Shown here piece after piece: positions 1-10,774 of a stretch of 64,000 bases of DNA. The position numbers and the translations under genes are program-made. The first letter of the stretch is position 1. Each line of letters starts with the position of its first letter. This DNA comes from Acanthococcus lagerstroemiae (Eukaryota; Arthropoda; Insecta; Hemiptera; Eriococcidae), in the NCBI GenBank assembly GCA_031841125.1, contig CM063110.1, positions 21,943,626 through 22,007,625 of the forward strand. Reading direction: 5' to 3'. The notes beneath the pieces are model-generated. The model was not told where the DNA came from. It saw nothing but the letters and a program-made list of their open reading frames with translations, and did no database searches.

Positions 1-484
1 AAGGAAAAAAGGAATAAGAGCAGACGCACGTTATATGTGGCAGTTCTGTCAAGCAGAGCCGTCGTCAAGCTGATGAGCAGCAGACGCTGTTTAGTGTTGA
101 TTGCTTCTTCATCTTGACATCGTATGTCTGGTCGATAAACAATTCATCAGGGGAATGGTTAAATGGTATAATCGCGTCTTGTGAGATGCGGAGGGAAGAC
201 GCAGCTTAACATTTCTAATATATGTACGACTTGCTCTCTCGGTAGCTCGCTCTCTTTCTTGTTTCCTCCTCGCTCGAATGGCGTGAGTATTACAGCCACA
301 ATGCCGAATGCCTAGATACACGGTATATATACTTATACATTAAACACATGTTTTCATTTAACCAGCATGCTGACGCGCTGAGGTGGTAATTATACAAAAT
401 TAGGCTCGCGGCTTGTGAAGTTGTGAACAGAAGTTGTGAACAACCGACAGAAGTTGCTATACTGTACAGAAGTGGGTGTCCATA
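1..484. other. Unassigned non-coding DNA
   Basis: I see no convincing exon, repeat family or RNA gene here. The short open frames on both strands show no recognisable domain. Confidence 0.4.
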
Positions 485-489
485 CAAGG

Positions 490-775
490 ATGTTCAGTTT
501 GTTCTGCTTGGATGGTCAGCCAAAGATGAATGTGGTGTGGACGTTGAGATGGTCAGTAATTGAAGCTGAGCAGCCACGATCAGCCTTTCATCTTTGATCA
601 GCCTGATGTCGGTCTGTTGAAAATATGATGAATGTGAACGTTTTCATCATCCATTCAGCTTTATTCTTCCAGGTTTTCATGCTAAGAGCTGAACAAGTCT
701 GAACATCCGACAGATTTCCATTCACGGCTGGTCAACCCGGGCTGATCATCCAAGCAGAACACGCTGATCATCCTC
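490..775. repeat. Small foldback repeat
   Basis: The 21-base segment near 500-520 (starting GTTCTGCTTGG) reappears as its reverse complement near 746-767 with one mismatch. GATCAGCC-like motifs recur between the arms. The arrangement resembles a degraded miniature inverted-repeat element. No target-site duplication was identified. Confidence 0.45.
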
Positions 776-779
776 GTGT

Positions 780-1260
780 GGACTTGACTTTAGCCGTTTG
801 CGATCTGCTGATCATCCTGGTCAGCATCGGCATTCAGCAAACTTGTATCTGTAGGTGCCAGCAGTCAAGTTGTGACCTTGTAACATACTAAAGGGAACTT
901 GCTCGTCAGCCCAGTTAATTAGATTTTGAGTTTGGATGGAATGTCCAGCAAAGATTTATTTTTCTGAAACATCTTCAGACTGCTTTTTAATAAACATACT
1001 ACCTAGTCTTCTCTTCAGTAATCTCAGTGGAGCTTCTGCATTTGAAGAGCTGCACGTACATCGCAAAATCAGTTTTTCCACGACATTTCGAGAACTATCA
1101 TTTATAAAGAAAAACTGGTTGTCCCTAATTGTTCCTATTTTTTTCGTAATTGCTCCAGAAATAATGTCGTAAATGGAGGGTTCAAATTAACTCCTTATGC
1201 TATACTTAGATAGTAGAATTTTTGATGCTACTTTAATCTCACCGAGTTGTGTGAACAGCA
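780..1260. other. Unassigned non-coding DNA
   Basis: AT-rich sequence with no recognisable coding, RNA or repeat signal. The open frame at 936-1172 has no recognisable domain. Confidence 0.35.
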
Positions 1261-1407
1261 GGGAACAGATCATTTCATGGGTTTCTAAGGTCGTTGAACT
1301 GGATTCTGATGTTAATTTTACCCTAAAATAATGAACATTGAAGCATTGGGAGGAAAAGGGGCACTAAAATGAAGATACCGACGAATGCAGTTTTAAACGT
1401 CGCCCAC

Positions 1408-2012
1408 CAGGGTTGTTCCTTTACATGTAAAAAAACTTTTTTGACATTTTGTGTAAAATAATGTAAAATTACGTTTTTTGTGTAAAATTACTGTAAAATT
1501 ACATTGAAGAATATAAAAAAATTCAGTCAATGACAGACAAGCAGAACTGATTGAGAACAACTGATAATGCGTATTTTTATTTTAAATTTGGAGTGATTTT
1601 TTAATTTCTATCAAAGTCGTGACTTATTTTCATGAAAAATCAAAAATAAAACGGTTTTATTTCGTATAGTATTTCGCAAAATAAACGAAAAACATAGCAA
1701 AATGTACATAGAGGATTAGTAATTGTTTTTAATTATAAAGTAATCAACACTAACTTTTAACAGAGTTGTATTCAACTATTTAAAATTTTGTTAATCACAC
1801 TGAAGACATGAAGACTGAACTGAAGTAGACTGCTGTTCGCTGTTGCTTTTTCAGTTTTTATTGTTTTATAATCACTTTTTTGCAATTTTTTTTACATTTT
1901 TTGACTTTTAAATGGAATGTAAAATAACTGCATTAGTTTCCACTCGTAAAATTACGTAATTTTACATTTTTTTGCTGTAAACTTACGCAAGTTTTTTTAC
2001 GGAACAACCCTG
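1408..2012. mobile_element. Miniature inverted-repeat element, TIR CAGGGTTGTTCC
   Basis: The left end reads CAGGGTTGTTCCTTTACATG and the right end is its approximate reverse complement, ending GGAACAACCCTG at 2012. The inside is AT-rich with TGTAAAATTAC-like motifs and no transposase. Flanks CGCCCAC (left) and CGCTCAAC (right) could be a diverged duplication but do not match exactly. It lies inside the tandem repeat at 1260-3430, so it inserted later. Confidence 0.7.
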
Positions 2013-2534
2013 CGCTCAACTCGATTGTCGTTCATTCAACTTGAATATGAAAATTGAAGCTCCTAAGGCAAGGAGGAGTATGAAAAAACAAAGATGAAAG
2101 CAATTACAAAATCTGTATAATTTCAGAGGTTTTGATGGTCGTTAAACTCAATTGTGTGTTAATTTGGCAAAAATATGAAATTTGAGGCGCCTGAGCGGGG
2201 AAGGGGGAAAAGAAATGAAGACGACGGATAAGTACAAGACAAGTATTGAAGTAGCCGAACTCGGAACCCGATTTCATAGTCATGTTGCAAATAAGAAAAT
2301 TGTGTCACAGTGCAGGAAGGGGAGGAGGTGAGCTCAGAAAACCGAAGATAAGTACTAAAAAGATATCATTTTATACGTTTCAGAAGTCGCTGACAGGGGC
2401 GCCGGAAGAAACCTTTTTCCGGAGAGGGGGGGAGGGGCTAGTGAAGAAATTTTTAGGGCAAATAATTATAGTATGTAGGTATAGCGATTGAAATATTTGT
2501 TGGAAAAGAATTACAGAAATCCTGCGTAATTAAT

Positions 2535-2812
2535 CAGGGTGGCTATTTTTCTGGAAATTCTGGAAGTTAGGGAATAGTCAGGGAATTCTGTGAAGCCTGG
2601 AAAAGTCAGGAAACTTTGAAAAAAAAAATCGAAAAAGTCAGGGGATTTTGAAGAAAATTTTATGATGTGAAAATATTGTACAATTTTCTCTGTCAGACTC
2701 AATTGAACATTTTTCCCCCCAATTATTTATTTGTACGAAAAAGTTGAAAAATGGACTGTAAAAATCTGAAAAAGTCTGGGAATTTTATCCTCGGAGAAAA
2801 GTGGACACCCTG
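2535..2812. mobile_element. MITE of the CAGGGTGTCTAC family, copy 1
   Basis: The left terminus CAGGGTGGCTATTTTT and right terminus GTGGACACCCTG are inverted. The interior repeats the AAGTCAGGGAATTTT motif typical of this family. A 5-bp duplication TTAAT flanks it (2530-2534 and 2813-2817). Other copies lie at 25426, 42711 and 60949. Confidence 0.75.
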
Positions 2813-3434
2813 TTAATAATGGACTTTAATTCAATTAACTATCTGTAATTTGAGTTTAACCGAGGGGGTAGTGCAAATTCCTCTCTTTCTCCCCATCTCT
2901 GGCGCCCCTTGTCGCTGAATTGGATTCTGATGTTAATTTGTCTCTAAAATAAAGAAGCCCCATGGAGGAGGGGCGCAAAATTAAAGCTGTCGCGGAGCGC
3001 AGTACGGGTGTCGTGTCTTTGGCTTCGAAGCTCGCTAAATTCGATTTGGACGTTGATTTAATTCAAAAATGGAAACTGAGGCTCCGAAGGGGGAAGGGCA
3101 CTGAACAAAAGATATTGGCGTACAAAGTGTACATTATTTCTTAATTTTCACTGATTATGTAGTTCGATTTTATTATGAAAACTGAAGCCATGGGGGAGAG
3201 GGACGAAAATCAAAAATACAAAACGGCGGTCACTTCCCAGGTTTCGAAGGTCGCTGAATTGGTCTCCCATGTTAATGTAACCATAAAATGAAAAGTTAAG
3301 TTCCTAACGGTGAGGGGGGGGGGTGTAAAAACAAAGATGAAACATGTAGAAAATCTGTATCATTTCTTAGGTTTTGATAGCATATCAACTCGATTCTGTC
3401 GTCAATGGGCTCAAGTATGAAAATTGAGATGTTC

Positions 3435-4810
3435 GGAGGGGGAGCACAGGGCCCTTGTGAAGAGGGAAGGATGCTGACAAGAACGAACACAGCGAGCATA
3501 GTATTTGTCGAAGATTCTGTCCAACTTTCATTTTCTTCGATCTAATTTTCCTGCGCTGCGTTATGCATTCTCGCTTTTCCAGCACCTGACAGCTGACAGA
3601 TCCGGCGACCGACTGCATGCAGCGACTTCAGCGCGCGGTTTGACTGCCACCGAACCCACCCTTGATGGGCGGGCGTTCCCGTCACGTTTCGACGTCTGTC
3701 AGTTGCAGAGTCCCGGAGTCGGAACGTACGAAACCCTTTCAACTTGCGAGTGCACAACTTTATATTCTCGCTTGACCTTTATATGCATGCACAACGAGTA
3801 AGATACATTATTTCGCATATTGTGCACGTCAAATGGCCGGCTGCGGTTTGAGAAAACACCTCCGTGAAGGGCGAAAGAAGAGGTGCAATTTACTCCGTGT
3901 GCCACGCTCCGATGGACTTGTCCCGGGAAGTGGGTCAGTCGGCCCAGATGGGACGGGACTGCACTTATCCTACTCAGTGCGCTCATACGGAGGCTTGACA
4001 GCATCCGAGGCTAGACGAGAAAGGATCTTGGCCACTCCGTTTCGACGAGCCGTATCAACGTCTACTGTTGATGCGACGACGAATTTTCGCCGGGAACTGC
4101 GGAGAGCGGCAAAAAGGCTGAAATTGAGGGAGCTGAGCTGGAGAGCAAGACAGAGCGAACGGAAAGAGCAAAAATTACTGCACTCGTGTATATATATATA
4201 TACTATGTACATAGTAATCTTCTCTGATATATAACACGATATGTATAAGTTACTTTGAAGGAATGGAATATATAGGAAGTTTTAAAATATATTACTATCG
4301 ATAAATTCGAAAGGACGTTGAATGTAACGACCGGGAGTAAAGGCGGACGCGAGGATGCCGGCGCGGAGTTGGATAGAAAAATCGCTCTAATTTTTCCGAC
4401 GATACGTTTTTCTTATATACATACAGTAAAGAATGATAGAGTGATAGGGAGGGGGAGAAAGAGAGAACAGAACAGTGTGTAGCGCAAAACAAAAAAGGGT
4501 CGAGGGGTGGCGCGCGGTTAATGTCGGGGTAGAGAGATGAAAAGCTTCGAAAGAAAATGATAACTTGTAATGCGGATAGATGAGAGACGCACGCGCCCAG
4601 AGCGCGCACGAAATGTCAAAACGATAAAACAAATCGAAATGAAAATAACGCGAAAAAATGGCTGGGAGGACTGAATGAAGTGTTGAACAGAAAACGTTTT
4701 TTATGAGACTGCTTCACTCTTTTTCTCGCTTTTACTCTCCGCCCCCCCCTTCCCCCGGCGATTCATTGCTTTTCGACTTCGATTGTTTTACATATACGTA
4801 CCTATGTAGA
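3435..4810. other. Unique patch, partly GC-richer, no gene assigned
   Basis: From about 3560 to 4180 the sequence is clearly richer in G and C than its surroundings and is open in several overlapping frames (for example + strand 3833-4234). None shows a known domain, and they compete on both strands, so none is called a gene. A TA dinucleotide run lies near 4188-4202. The patch could be regulatory DNA or an unrecognised untranslated exon. Confidence 0.35.
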
Positions 4811-5029
4811 TGTGTATACAGGGTGTTTCACGAATTGGTTCGCCTACTTTGTTTTTATAATTTGGAAGTCTGATCAAGATGGGACAAGCGGGACTTTCAA
4901 GAATAAAGATCTAGTTTACTCAAGGGTGAAAAAATGTTCACAGTTCTCCAAAAAGAGGCACGGATGTGCTGCCAACTTCGGAATTCTAAGAAAGTATCCA
5001 AGTAGGAAAATGTAATCACTAATTTGATC

Positions 5030-7250
5030 ATTGAACCTTCTTAGATTTGGGCATCTGATTCACTTCCCCCCTCTCAGTGGGACTAGTTTGAATTTGCCGG
5101 AAAAATTTAACAGGGTATCGGAATATGGTTTTTGTGAGGTCGCTGAGTTCAAAAATGTCATCAGATTTGTGATTTGACTTCGATCTGGGCGTTAAAATCC
5201 AAATTTGAGTCCTTTAGAGGGTCCAATCTGACTTCGCCACAAAAATTTAATAAGATATCGAAGTAAAGGTTTTCACCGGTTGGGGTGTGTAATTTCGGAA
5301 ATTCAGTTAGATTTCTTAATCCGACCCAATTCGGGTCCCAACATCCAAATTTGATTTCAAATGGGCAAAATGAATTCGACTTGGATCGAATAAAGTTGGA
5401 GTGAAGGGTTTTATGCGTCGCTCATTTGAAAATCAAATTTAGTTTTTGAACCAAACCCCGATGTGAACCCTAAAATCTAAGTTTGGTTTTTTTATAAATA
5501 AGCAAAATAGTTTGATTTGGAAAATTAGACAGCGTATTGGAATATGGAGTTCAAAAATTTAGTCTGAGCTTGAAACCGATTCCGATTTGGGGCACGAATG
5601 CGATTTTTTCCTTTTCCATGGGACCGGTTTATGAGTGTTCCGTGAAAACAGAGAATGAAAACATTTTCCATAATTCTGATTCTGTCCACGAGGAAGAAGA
5701 AAATATTGTTTTTTCCGGATTGGTTTTGCCCAAAAACTCGCAAATAAAATTTCGGAATAAGGGGTTTTTAGTTTCCCTGAACTCGAAAAAATTCAGTTAG
5801 GTTTTCGACTCAACGCTTGATGCCGCAAATTTGACTTTTTCTTTGTAAAAACATCAATAATTGTATTTCGACGAAAAATTGAATGAAGTATCGGAAGAGC
5901 GCTTTTCTGGGTCGTTAATCTGGTACAAACTCAGTAAGGTTTTGTTGTCTCATCGTAGTTTGGTGCCCAGCATTCAAATGTCAAAAGTTGAAATGATAAA
6001 ACTGACGAGAAAATCGAATTGTCAATATTAGATTCGAGCGTGGTCACAAAATCCCCCCACCACCCATGTTTTTTAATTGCTGGCTCGTTTTTCCCCGTAT
6101 AAGAAAAAAACATTTTTTTTTTTTTTTTTGCAAAGATACAAATAGAAAACTGTATTTTGTTATTGAAGCAAAAAAGCATAGTACATTTAAAACAAGAAAT
6201 TTGTGTAGGAAATTTTCTGTTTTTTCTCGGGAAAAAATTGCAGGGTTTGCTGTCTTGGACGAGAAAAAAATTGAAGTCTTTTTCATTCGGGAAAGGGACA
6301 GAACTATGTCTTCATTTTCCTTGAAATGTGGAACAGGTTTTTCTTTTCTCTAGGAAAGAAGTGAAGAGCAGTAATTTCCTTTCTTATCTGAAAGAGAAAG
6401 ACAAAACGCTGCTTATTGAGGAAGAAACGAGACGTTTTCCTTTTTCGTCTAAAGGAAGACAACGTTTCCCGTTCTTCAAGAAATTCAAAAATTCGGTTAA
6501 TCTTTCTGTACGTAATAAAAGTCTTATTAATTCATTTAGGATGGAAGGGGAGATTTTACTCTCTTAACTGAAGAGGGAAAAAAGGGCGAACTTTTTTCAC
6601 GGTGGAAAGAAATAGTTTTCTTCTTCTTCGTTTCAATAAGTTACTCATTCTTCAATATATTGAACAAGTTATTTGCCCGTGCTTGTAGAAAAAAATATGA
6701 AATTCTCCTCGTTCAAGAAAGGGGCGATTTTCTTCTTCAAAGAAAGAAACCGAATTCATTATTTTGGATCCAAGATCACGGTCTGATTGAATATAAAATT
6801 TAATTATCGAAATGAGTGACCCAAAAAAGCCACATTTTAATATTTTATTCAAGTTTTTTGGGTAAGACGAATTAGACCCTTCAAGTGATGGAGGAGAAAC
6901 ACAAATTGGAGGTCCAAATCGGGGCCAGTGACGTGCGCAAAGAAAACCTATTTCAGTAATTCGTTCAACTTTCCGGAAAAGTCAGATCGGCCCATTCGAA
7001 GGAGTCATCAAATTTGGATGTTTGAACCCGAATCGGGATCAGATCAGAATCTGTATGAATTTTTGAAGTCAGCGATTCAAGTAACTTCATTTTTGGTACT
7101 TCATTCAATGCTTTCGCCATAGTCAATTTGGCCACGTCGAAAAGGAAAATATCGACTTTGGGGCACCAATGTCGAATCAGAAACCTGATTAAATATTCGA
7201 ACTAGACAACATACACAAAAACATCATCTTCGGATATATCTTTCGATTTT
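5030..7250. repeat. Degenerate tandem repeat, unit about 130-150 bp
   Basis: Motifs recur in order: AAAAATTTAA, then TATCGGAATATGG, then GTCGCTGA plus ATTCAGTTAGATTT, then CATCCAAATTTGA. They are clear near 5100, 5250, 5390, 5530, 5870, 6930 and 7060, and resume at 7470-7620 and 10030-10160 beyond nested insertions. The stretch 6050-6740 is an A/G- and T-rich variant. Open frames inside (for example 5537-5800 and 6066-6353) are by-products of the repeat. Confidence 0.55.
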
Positions 7251-7254
7251 CCAA

Positions 7255-7445
7255 GTTGAATGAATTAGGGATTGATGATAGTGGGGCGTATGGCGGTGCA
7301 CGCTCTCCAAATTGGCCCTGGGACACCGCACCCTTTATCCCGGAATTACCCCGATTGGGCCTGCGTCGGATAGGGGGAAACGCCTTGAGGTAAGCAGCCC
7401 TCCTACTCCCATTTCTCCTCCCGCCTCTTCCGGCGGCGAATGAAT
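7255..7445. repeat. Dispersed repeat shared with 28640-28735
   Basis: The string GGGGCGTATGGCGGTGCACG followed by CCAAATTGGCCC and GACACCGCA matches the segment near 28655-28710 closely. It is bounded on both sides by GAATGAATTA-like sequence (near 7257 and 7438). It interrupts the tandem repeat around it, so it is an insertion of a dispersed repeat family. Confidence 0.55.
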
Positions 7446-7634
7446 TAAGGATATTTGAAGGTGTCAAATTTGGATTATGATGCTCGTGGTTAAAAAATTT
7501 AACTGAATTTTCGAAATCCGTGACCCTAGAAACTCCTGTTTCGATCCCTTGTTCAGTTCTTCAAATCAAAGTCAAATGGTGATCCTATTTGAAGGACTCA
7601 GGTTTGAATTTTGCCCCTTGAATAGGGTTCGAAT

Positions 7635-10023
7635 TAGTGATGCCGTCGGGCCGGGTCGGGTCGGTATTAGGCCCGTCTCGCTATTTCAGAATCGGTACGG
7701 TACAAATCCCGCTCAGTTTCGGTTCGGGACAAGCCCGACCCGAGTCCCGATCGGGCTATCCCGAACTGTCCCGAATGCTTAACAAAAATTAAAATGCTTC
7801 ACAAAACGTTAAGATAGTGTCGTTGTTGCCTAATTGTAAGGGAGATAAGAATAAATGCAGGTAAAAACTAGCACTGGTTGTAAAGGAGATAAGAATAAAT
7901 GCAAGTACAAATTAGCACGCGTATCAATTGAACATTACGTTGTCATTCCTGCATGTTTTAATCGTCATTCCGTATTTTTAATTCGTAGTGTTTTATTGTG
8001 TTGTTTTCGCGCGAAAGTTTTTGTTTCTGTTTTCAAGTTTTTCATTCTCTCTTTAGTCGAGTTTCCGAGGAAAATTCAGATTATTTCAAACATTAAATGT
8101 GGAACATGTCTTAACTTTTAAAGGGTGGTGATTGGGAAGGAAAGCTGCGGAAGTTTTTAAACCTCGAAAAATATTTCTACAACACCAACCATCAAATGCA
8201 CGCATTTACTGCTTTCTGTAGGGGTTTGGAGGCAACAAGGTAATTATTCCGTATTTTTCCATAGTTTTAAAATTTTATATCAAACTTGTCTCTCACTAGC
8301 TGTGATCGAGGAAATCTTTAGAACGTTTTGATTCACAATTTTTTTAGAGTCCATTTTGAGATGTAAACATTGTTGGCGCCTCAAATATTGTCCTAAATAC
8401 TGACTATCGTAGCAAAATTTAAGAATTGCTTATCCTTTTGAACTACTAATGCCTGGAGCGCGATGTTTAGGCAGTAGTCTTCAACGAAGTGAGCCTCAGT
8501 TTGCTTGGCACTCTTGGAAATGTAAATTATTTATACGGGTATCTTCACTTCTCAAGAAAAGCGAATCTTTTGAAATTTGTAGTTGGAACAAGAAAATTGT
8601 ACACAAACAAATACTGTAATCTGTCATGTCGTTCTCGATGCTCAAATACTCTCCTGCCTCTGATGGAGAGTACACATGTCCCCAAAATAACTTGAAAACC
8701 CTGCAATAGGTTCGTAAAGAACCTTTGAGTACAGATGTTCCTCAGGTGTGCCGCTAAACTCAAATTTATACCCGTTAGGTCTCCAAAATACGTACTTACC
8801 AAAATCATCGGGTAAAACTGCAAAATAGTCAATAAAGAGCCCTTGAGTGAAGGGCGAGTGAAGGTGTTCCTCAAGTGTTCCCAAACTCAAATTCTCCTAG
8901 GAACTGCCCCAGAGTTGATACATACCAAAATTGATTGTAAAACTGCCAAAAAAAAATCGGTAAGGAACCCTGAGTGAAGGTTGAGTAGAGGTGCTCCTCA
9001 AGTGTTCCTCAAACTCAAATTTGTTCCCCGTACTTCCCTACAGTTGGTATGTACCCAAATCAGCTTGTAAAACTGCAACAGTCGATAAGGAGCACTTGAG
9101 TGAAGTTGGTTAAAGGGGCTCCTTGAGTGTTCCTCAAACTCAAATTCGTGCTCGGTACCTTCTCAGGGCTTATATAAACCCAAATTTGCCTGTAAAACTA
9201 AATAGTTAATAAGGAGTCCTTAAGGAAAGGTTGAGTAAAAGTATTCCTCACAGATTCCTCAAACTCAAATGTGTTCCAGGTTCTTCCCCAGGGTTCATAC
9301 CCAAATCCGCTAGCAAGACAACAAAATAGTCGATAAATAGTCTTTCAGAGGAGGTTGAGTGAAGGTGTTCTTCAAGTGTGTCTTCAGACTCACACTTGTC
9401 TTCAGTGTTTCCCCGAAGTTCATATGTACCCAACACAACTTGTACAACTATAAAGTGACCAGATAAATAGGCCTTGAGTGAAGGTATTCCTCAGATGTGT
9501 CCTCGAACTCAGGTTTATTACGGGCACTTAGAGTTCTCATATACCGAAAACAACTTGTAAAATTATTGTAAAATAACCGATAAGGAGATTTCGAGTAAAC
9601 ATGTGTCCTCAAACTGAATTTTATTACGGGTACTTCCTCAAAGTCCAAATAGAGAAACTTTAACGAAATTTTAATACCTACTACTTGAAAACATTGGATG
9701 CCCAAATCCAGGTACATCCTCAAATTCGTATTCATAATATTCTACTGAACATACTGAGGAGTAATTTCAAGTCTTTCGCACCTGAAATAAATTTTCTGCT
9801 AGCCATCACAACTCTCTGGAATACTCTCATCATGTCAAGAACAGAGCAAAGAAAAATAAATGATTTTTTCATGAGCAAATCCCGAATTTGTCCCGAGAAA
9901 ATCCCGGTTTTAATCGGGCCGGGATCAGTAAATTATGTTTCGGGACGGGTCGGTACAACACTACGTTGGATTCGGGTCGGGACCGGGAAATACCGAAATT
10001 TCCCGGCCCGAATGGCATCACTA
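7635..10023. mobile_element. hAT-like non-autonomous transposon with 8-bp TSD
   Basis: The left terminus TAGTGATGCC plus CGGGCCGGG is mirrored at the right by CGGCCCGAATGGCATCACTA. The two ends are flanked by an identical 8-bp duplication, GTTCGAAT (7627-7634 and 10024-10031). An 8-bp duplication with a YAGTGATG-type terminus is characteristic of the hAT superfamily. Both subterminal regions are crowded with CGGGTCGGG/TCCCGA motifs, which may be transposase binding sites. The centre is an array of about 122-bp repeats. The frame at 9685-10230 shows no transposase signature that I recognise, so the element is probably mobilised in trans. Confidence 0.85.
8640..9650. repeat. Tandem array inside the hAT-like element, unit about 122 bp
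   Basis: About eight diverged copies of a unit containing GTTCCTCAAACTCAAAT, a GTACTTCCC-like core, TACCCAAAT, CTTGTAAAACTGCAA, TCGATAAGGAG and CTTGAGTGAAGGTTGAG. Copies start near 8740, 8870, 8995, 9120, 9245, 9365, 9487 and 9600. Frames on the minus strand inside the array (for example 8545-8874) reflect the repeat, not a conserved protein. Confidence 0.75.
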
Positions 10024-10239
10024 GTTCGAATCAAAAATAGTGACTCCGAGAACCCCTGTAGTGATACATTGGTAAATTCTTTCAATGAAGTCAAATCGAT
10101 CTATTTGAAGGACTCAAATTTCGAATTTACTGACACAAAACCCCCTATTTCTCTTGGTATGTTTCTATTTAAAATTATCAAGTTGAGGGTGTTTGCACGA
10201 AGGGAGAATTTTCCCCCTGGAATAAACTAGAACTCGTTT

Positions 10240-10715
10240 TTTTTTTAAGCAGAACATAGTCTGGATTTGTGGGGAAGGCTGAGCACAAAAAGAGGTCGGG
10301 TAGTGAGGTCGGGAGTTTTAGTCGATGACGAAAACAATCGGGAGCTGGGCAGGAGAGGAGTATGTGGGACACGGTGAGTGGGTCTTCGGAGTGATAGAGT
10401 GAACAGGTGGGAAGTTCTGTAGGCTCGACAGGAGAATAGTCTCAGGCGAGTGAGAATAGATTCAATTCCGCTGGAAGAAGATAAATGGGAAGCGGCAAGG
10501 CTGATGGTTTAAAAGGGAAGGAGCATTGACGGGGATAAAGGCCTTCTCCTTGCCACTGTATGAAGATCATATTTCAGAGAAGGAAGGCGTTTGATGTTGG
10601 AAGTGAGGGTAATCGGAAGAAGATCGGCAGTCGGGAGGAGGGATCTTAATGGCAGCACATCCACCAGTTCGTTACCCTGAAGATACTCCGTTGTCCCATT
10701 TTGATCTGACTTCGT
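10240..10715 (-). pseudogene. Degraded non-LTR retrotransposon, ORF2 C-terminal region
   Basis: Read on the minus strand, the sequence carries a GNELVD motif near 10660-10680, as in RNase H domains of I/jockey-type elements. It then has an ILTRLRLFSCRAYRTSHLF-like stretch (about 10400-10460) and a VPHILLSCPA motif (about 10340-10375). The last two match the C-terminal end of insect non-LTR ORF2 proteins, where a Cys/His motif follows RNase H. Stops and frame changes separate the pieces, so this is a dead fragment. No 5' part is nearby. Confidence 0.55.
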
Positions 10716-10774
10716 ACTAGATGAAAAAAAAAAAAATAGTGAGGACTAATTTGTGAAACACCCTGTATAATCTC

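Larger units (their letters stand above)
1260..3430. repeat. Degenerate tandem repeat, unit about 140-150 bp
   Basis: A diverged unit recurs with the order: pyrimidine-rich AGGTTTCGAAGGTCGCTGAA, then GATTCTGATGTTAATTT, then ATGAAAATTGAAGC, then a G-rich run. Copies are recognisable near 1275, 2025, 2130, 2910, 3040, 3160, 3240 and 3370. The array is interrupted by two miniature elements (1408-2012 and 2535-2812). The short frames inside it are chance frames with no domains. Confidence 0.65.
4819..10765. mobile_element. Composite block bounded by CAGGGTGTTTCA inverted repeats
   Basis: The left end CAGGGTGTTTCACGAATTGG (4819) is mirrored by AATTTGTGAAACACCCTG ending at 10765. The likeness continues inward for about 70 bases: a TCTGATCAAGATGGGACAA-like string lies near 4870 and its reverse complement near 10700. 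Both ends are flanked by TATA (4815-4818 and 10766-10769). The inside holds other nested repeats and no intact transposase. It is either an old DNA transposon swollen by insertions or two related elements in opposite orientation. Confidence 0.55.

Noticed and set aside
3833..4234. A 133-codon + frame as a gene
   Set aside because: Arg-rich, overlaps other frames on both strands, ends in a TA repeat and has no recognisable domain.
9685..10230. A 181-codon + frame in the hAT-like element as a transposase
   Set aside because: The text shows no hAT catalytic or dimerisation motifs, and half of it covers the terminal CGGGTCGGG motifs and runs past the element end.
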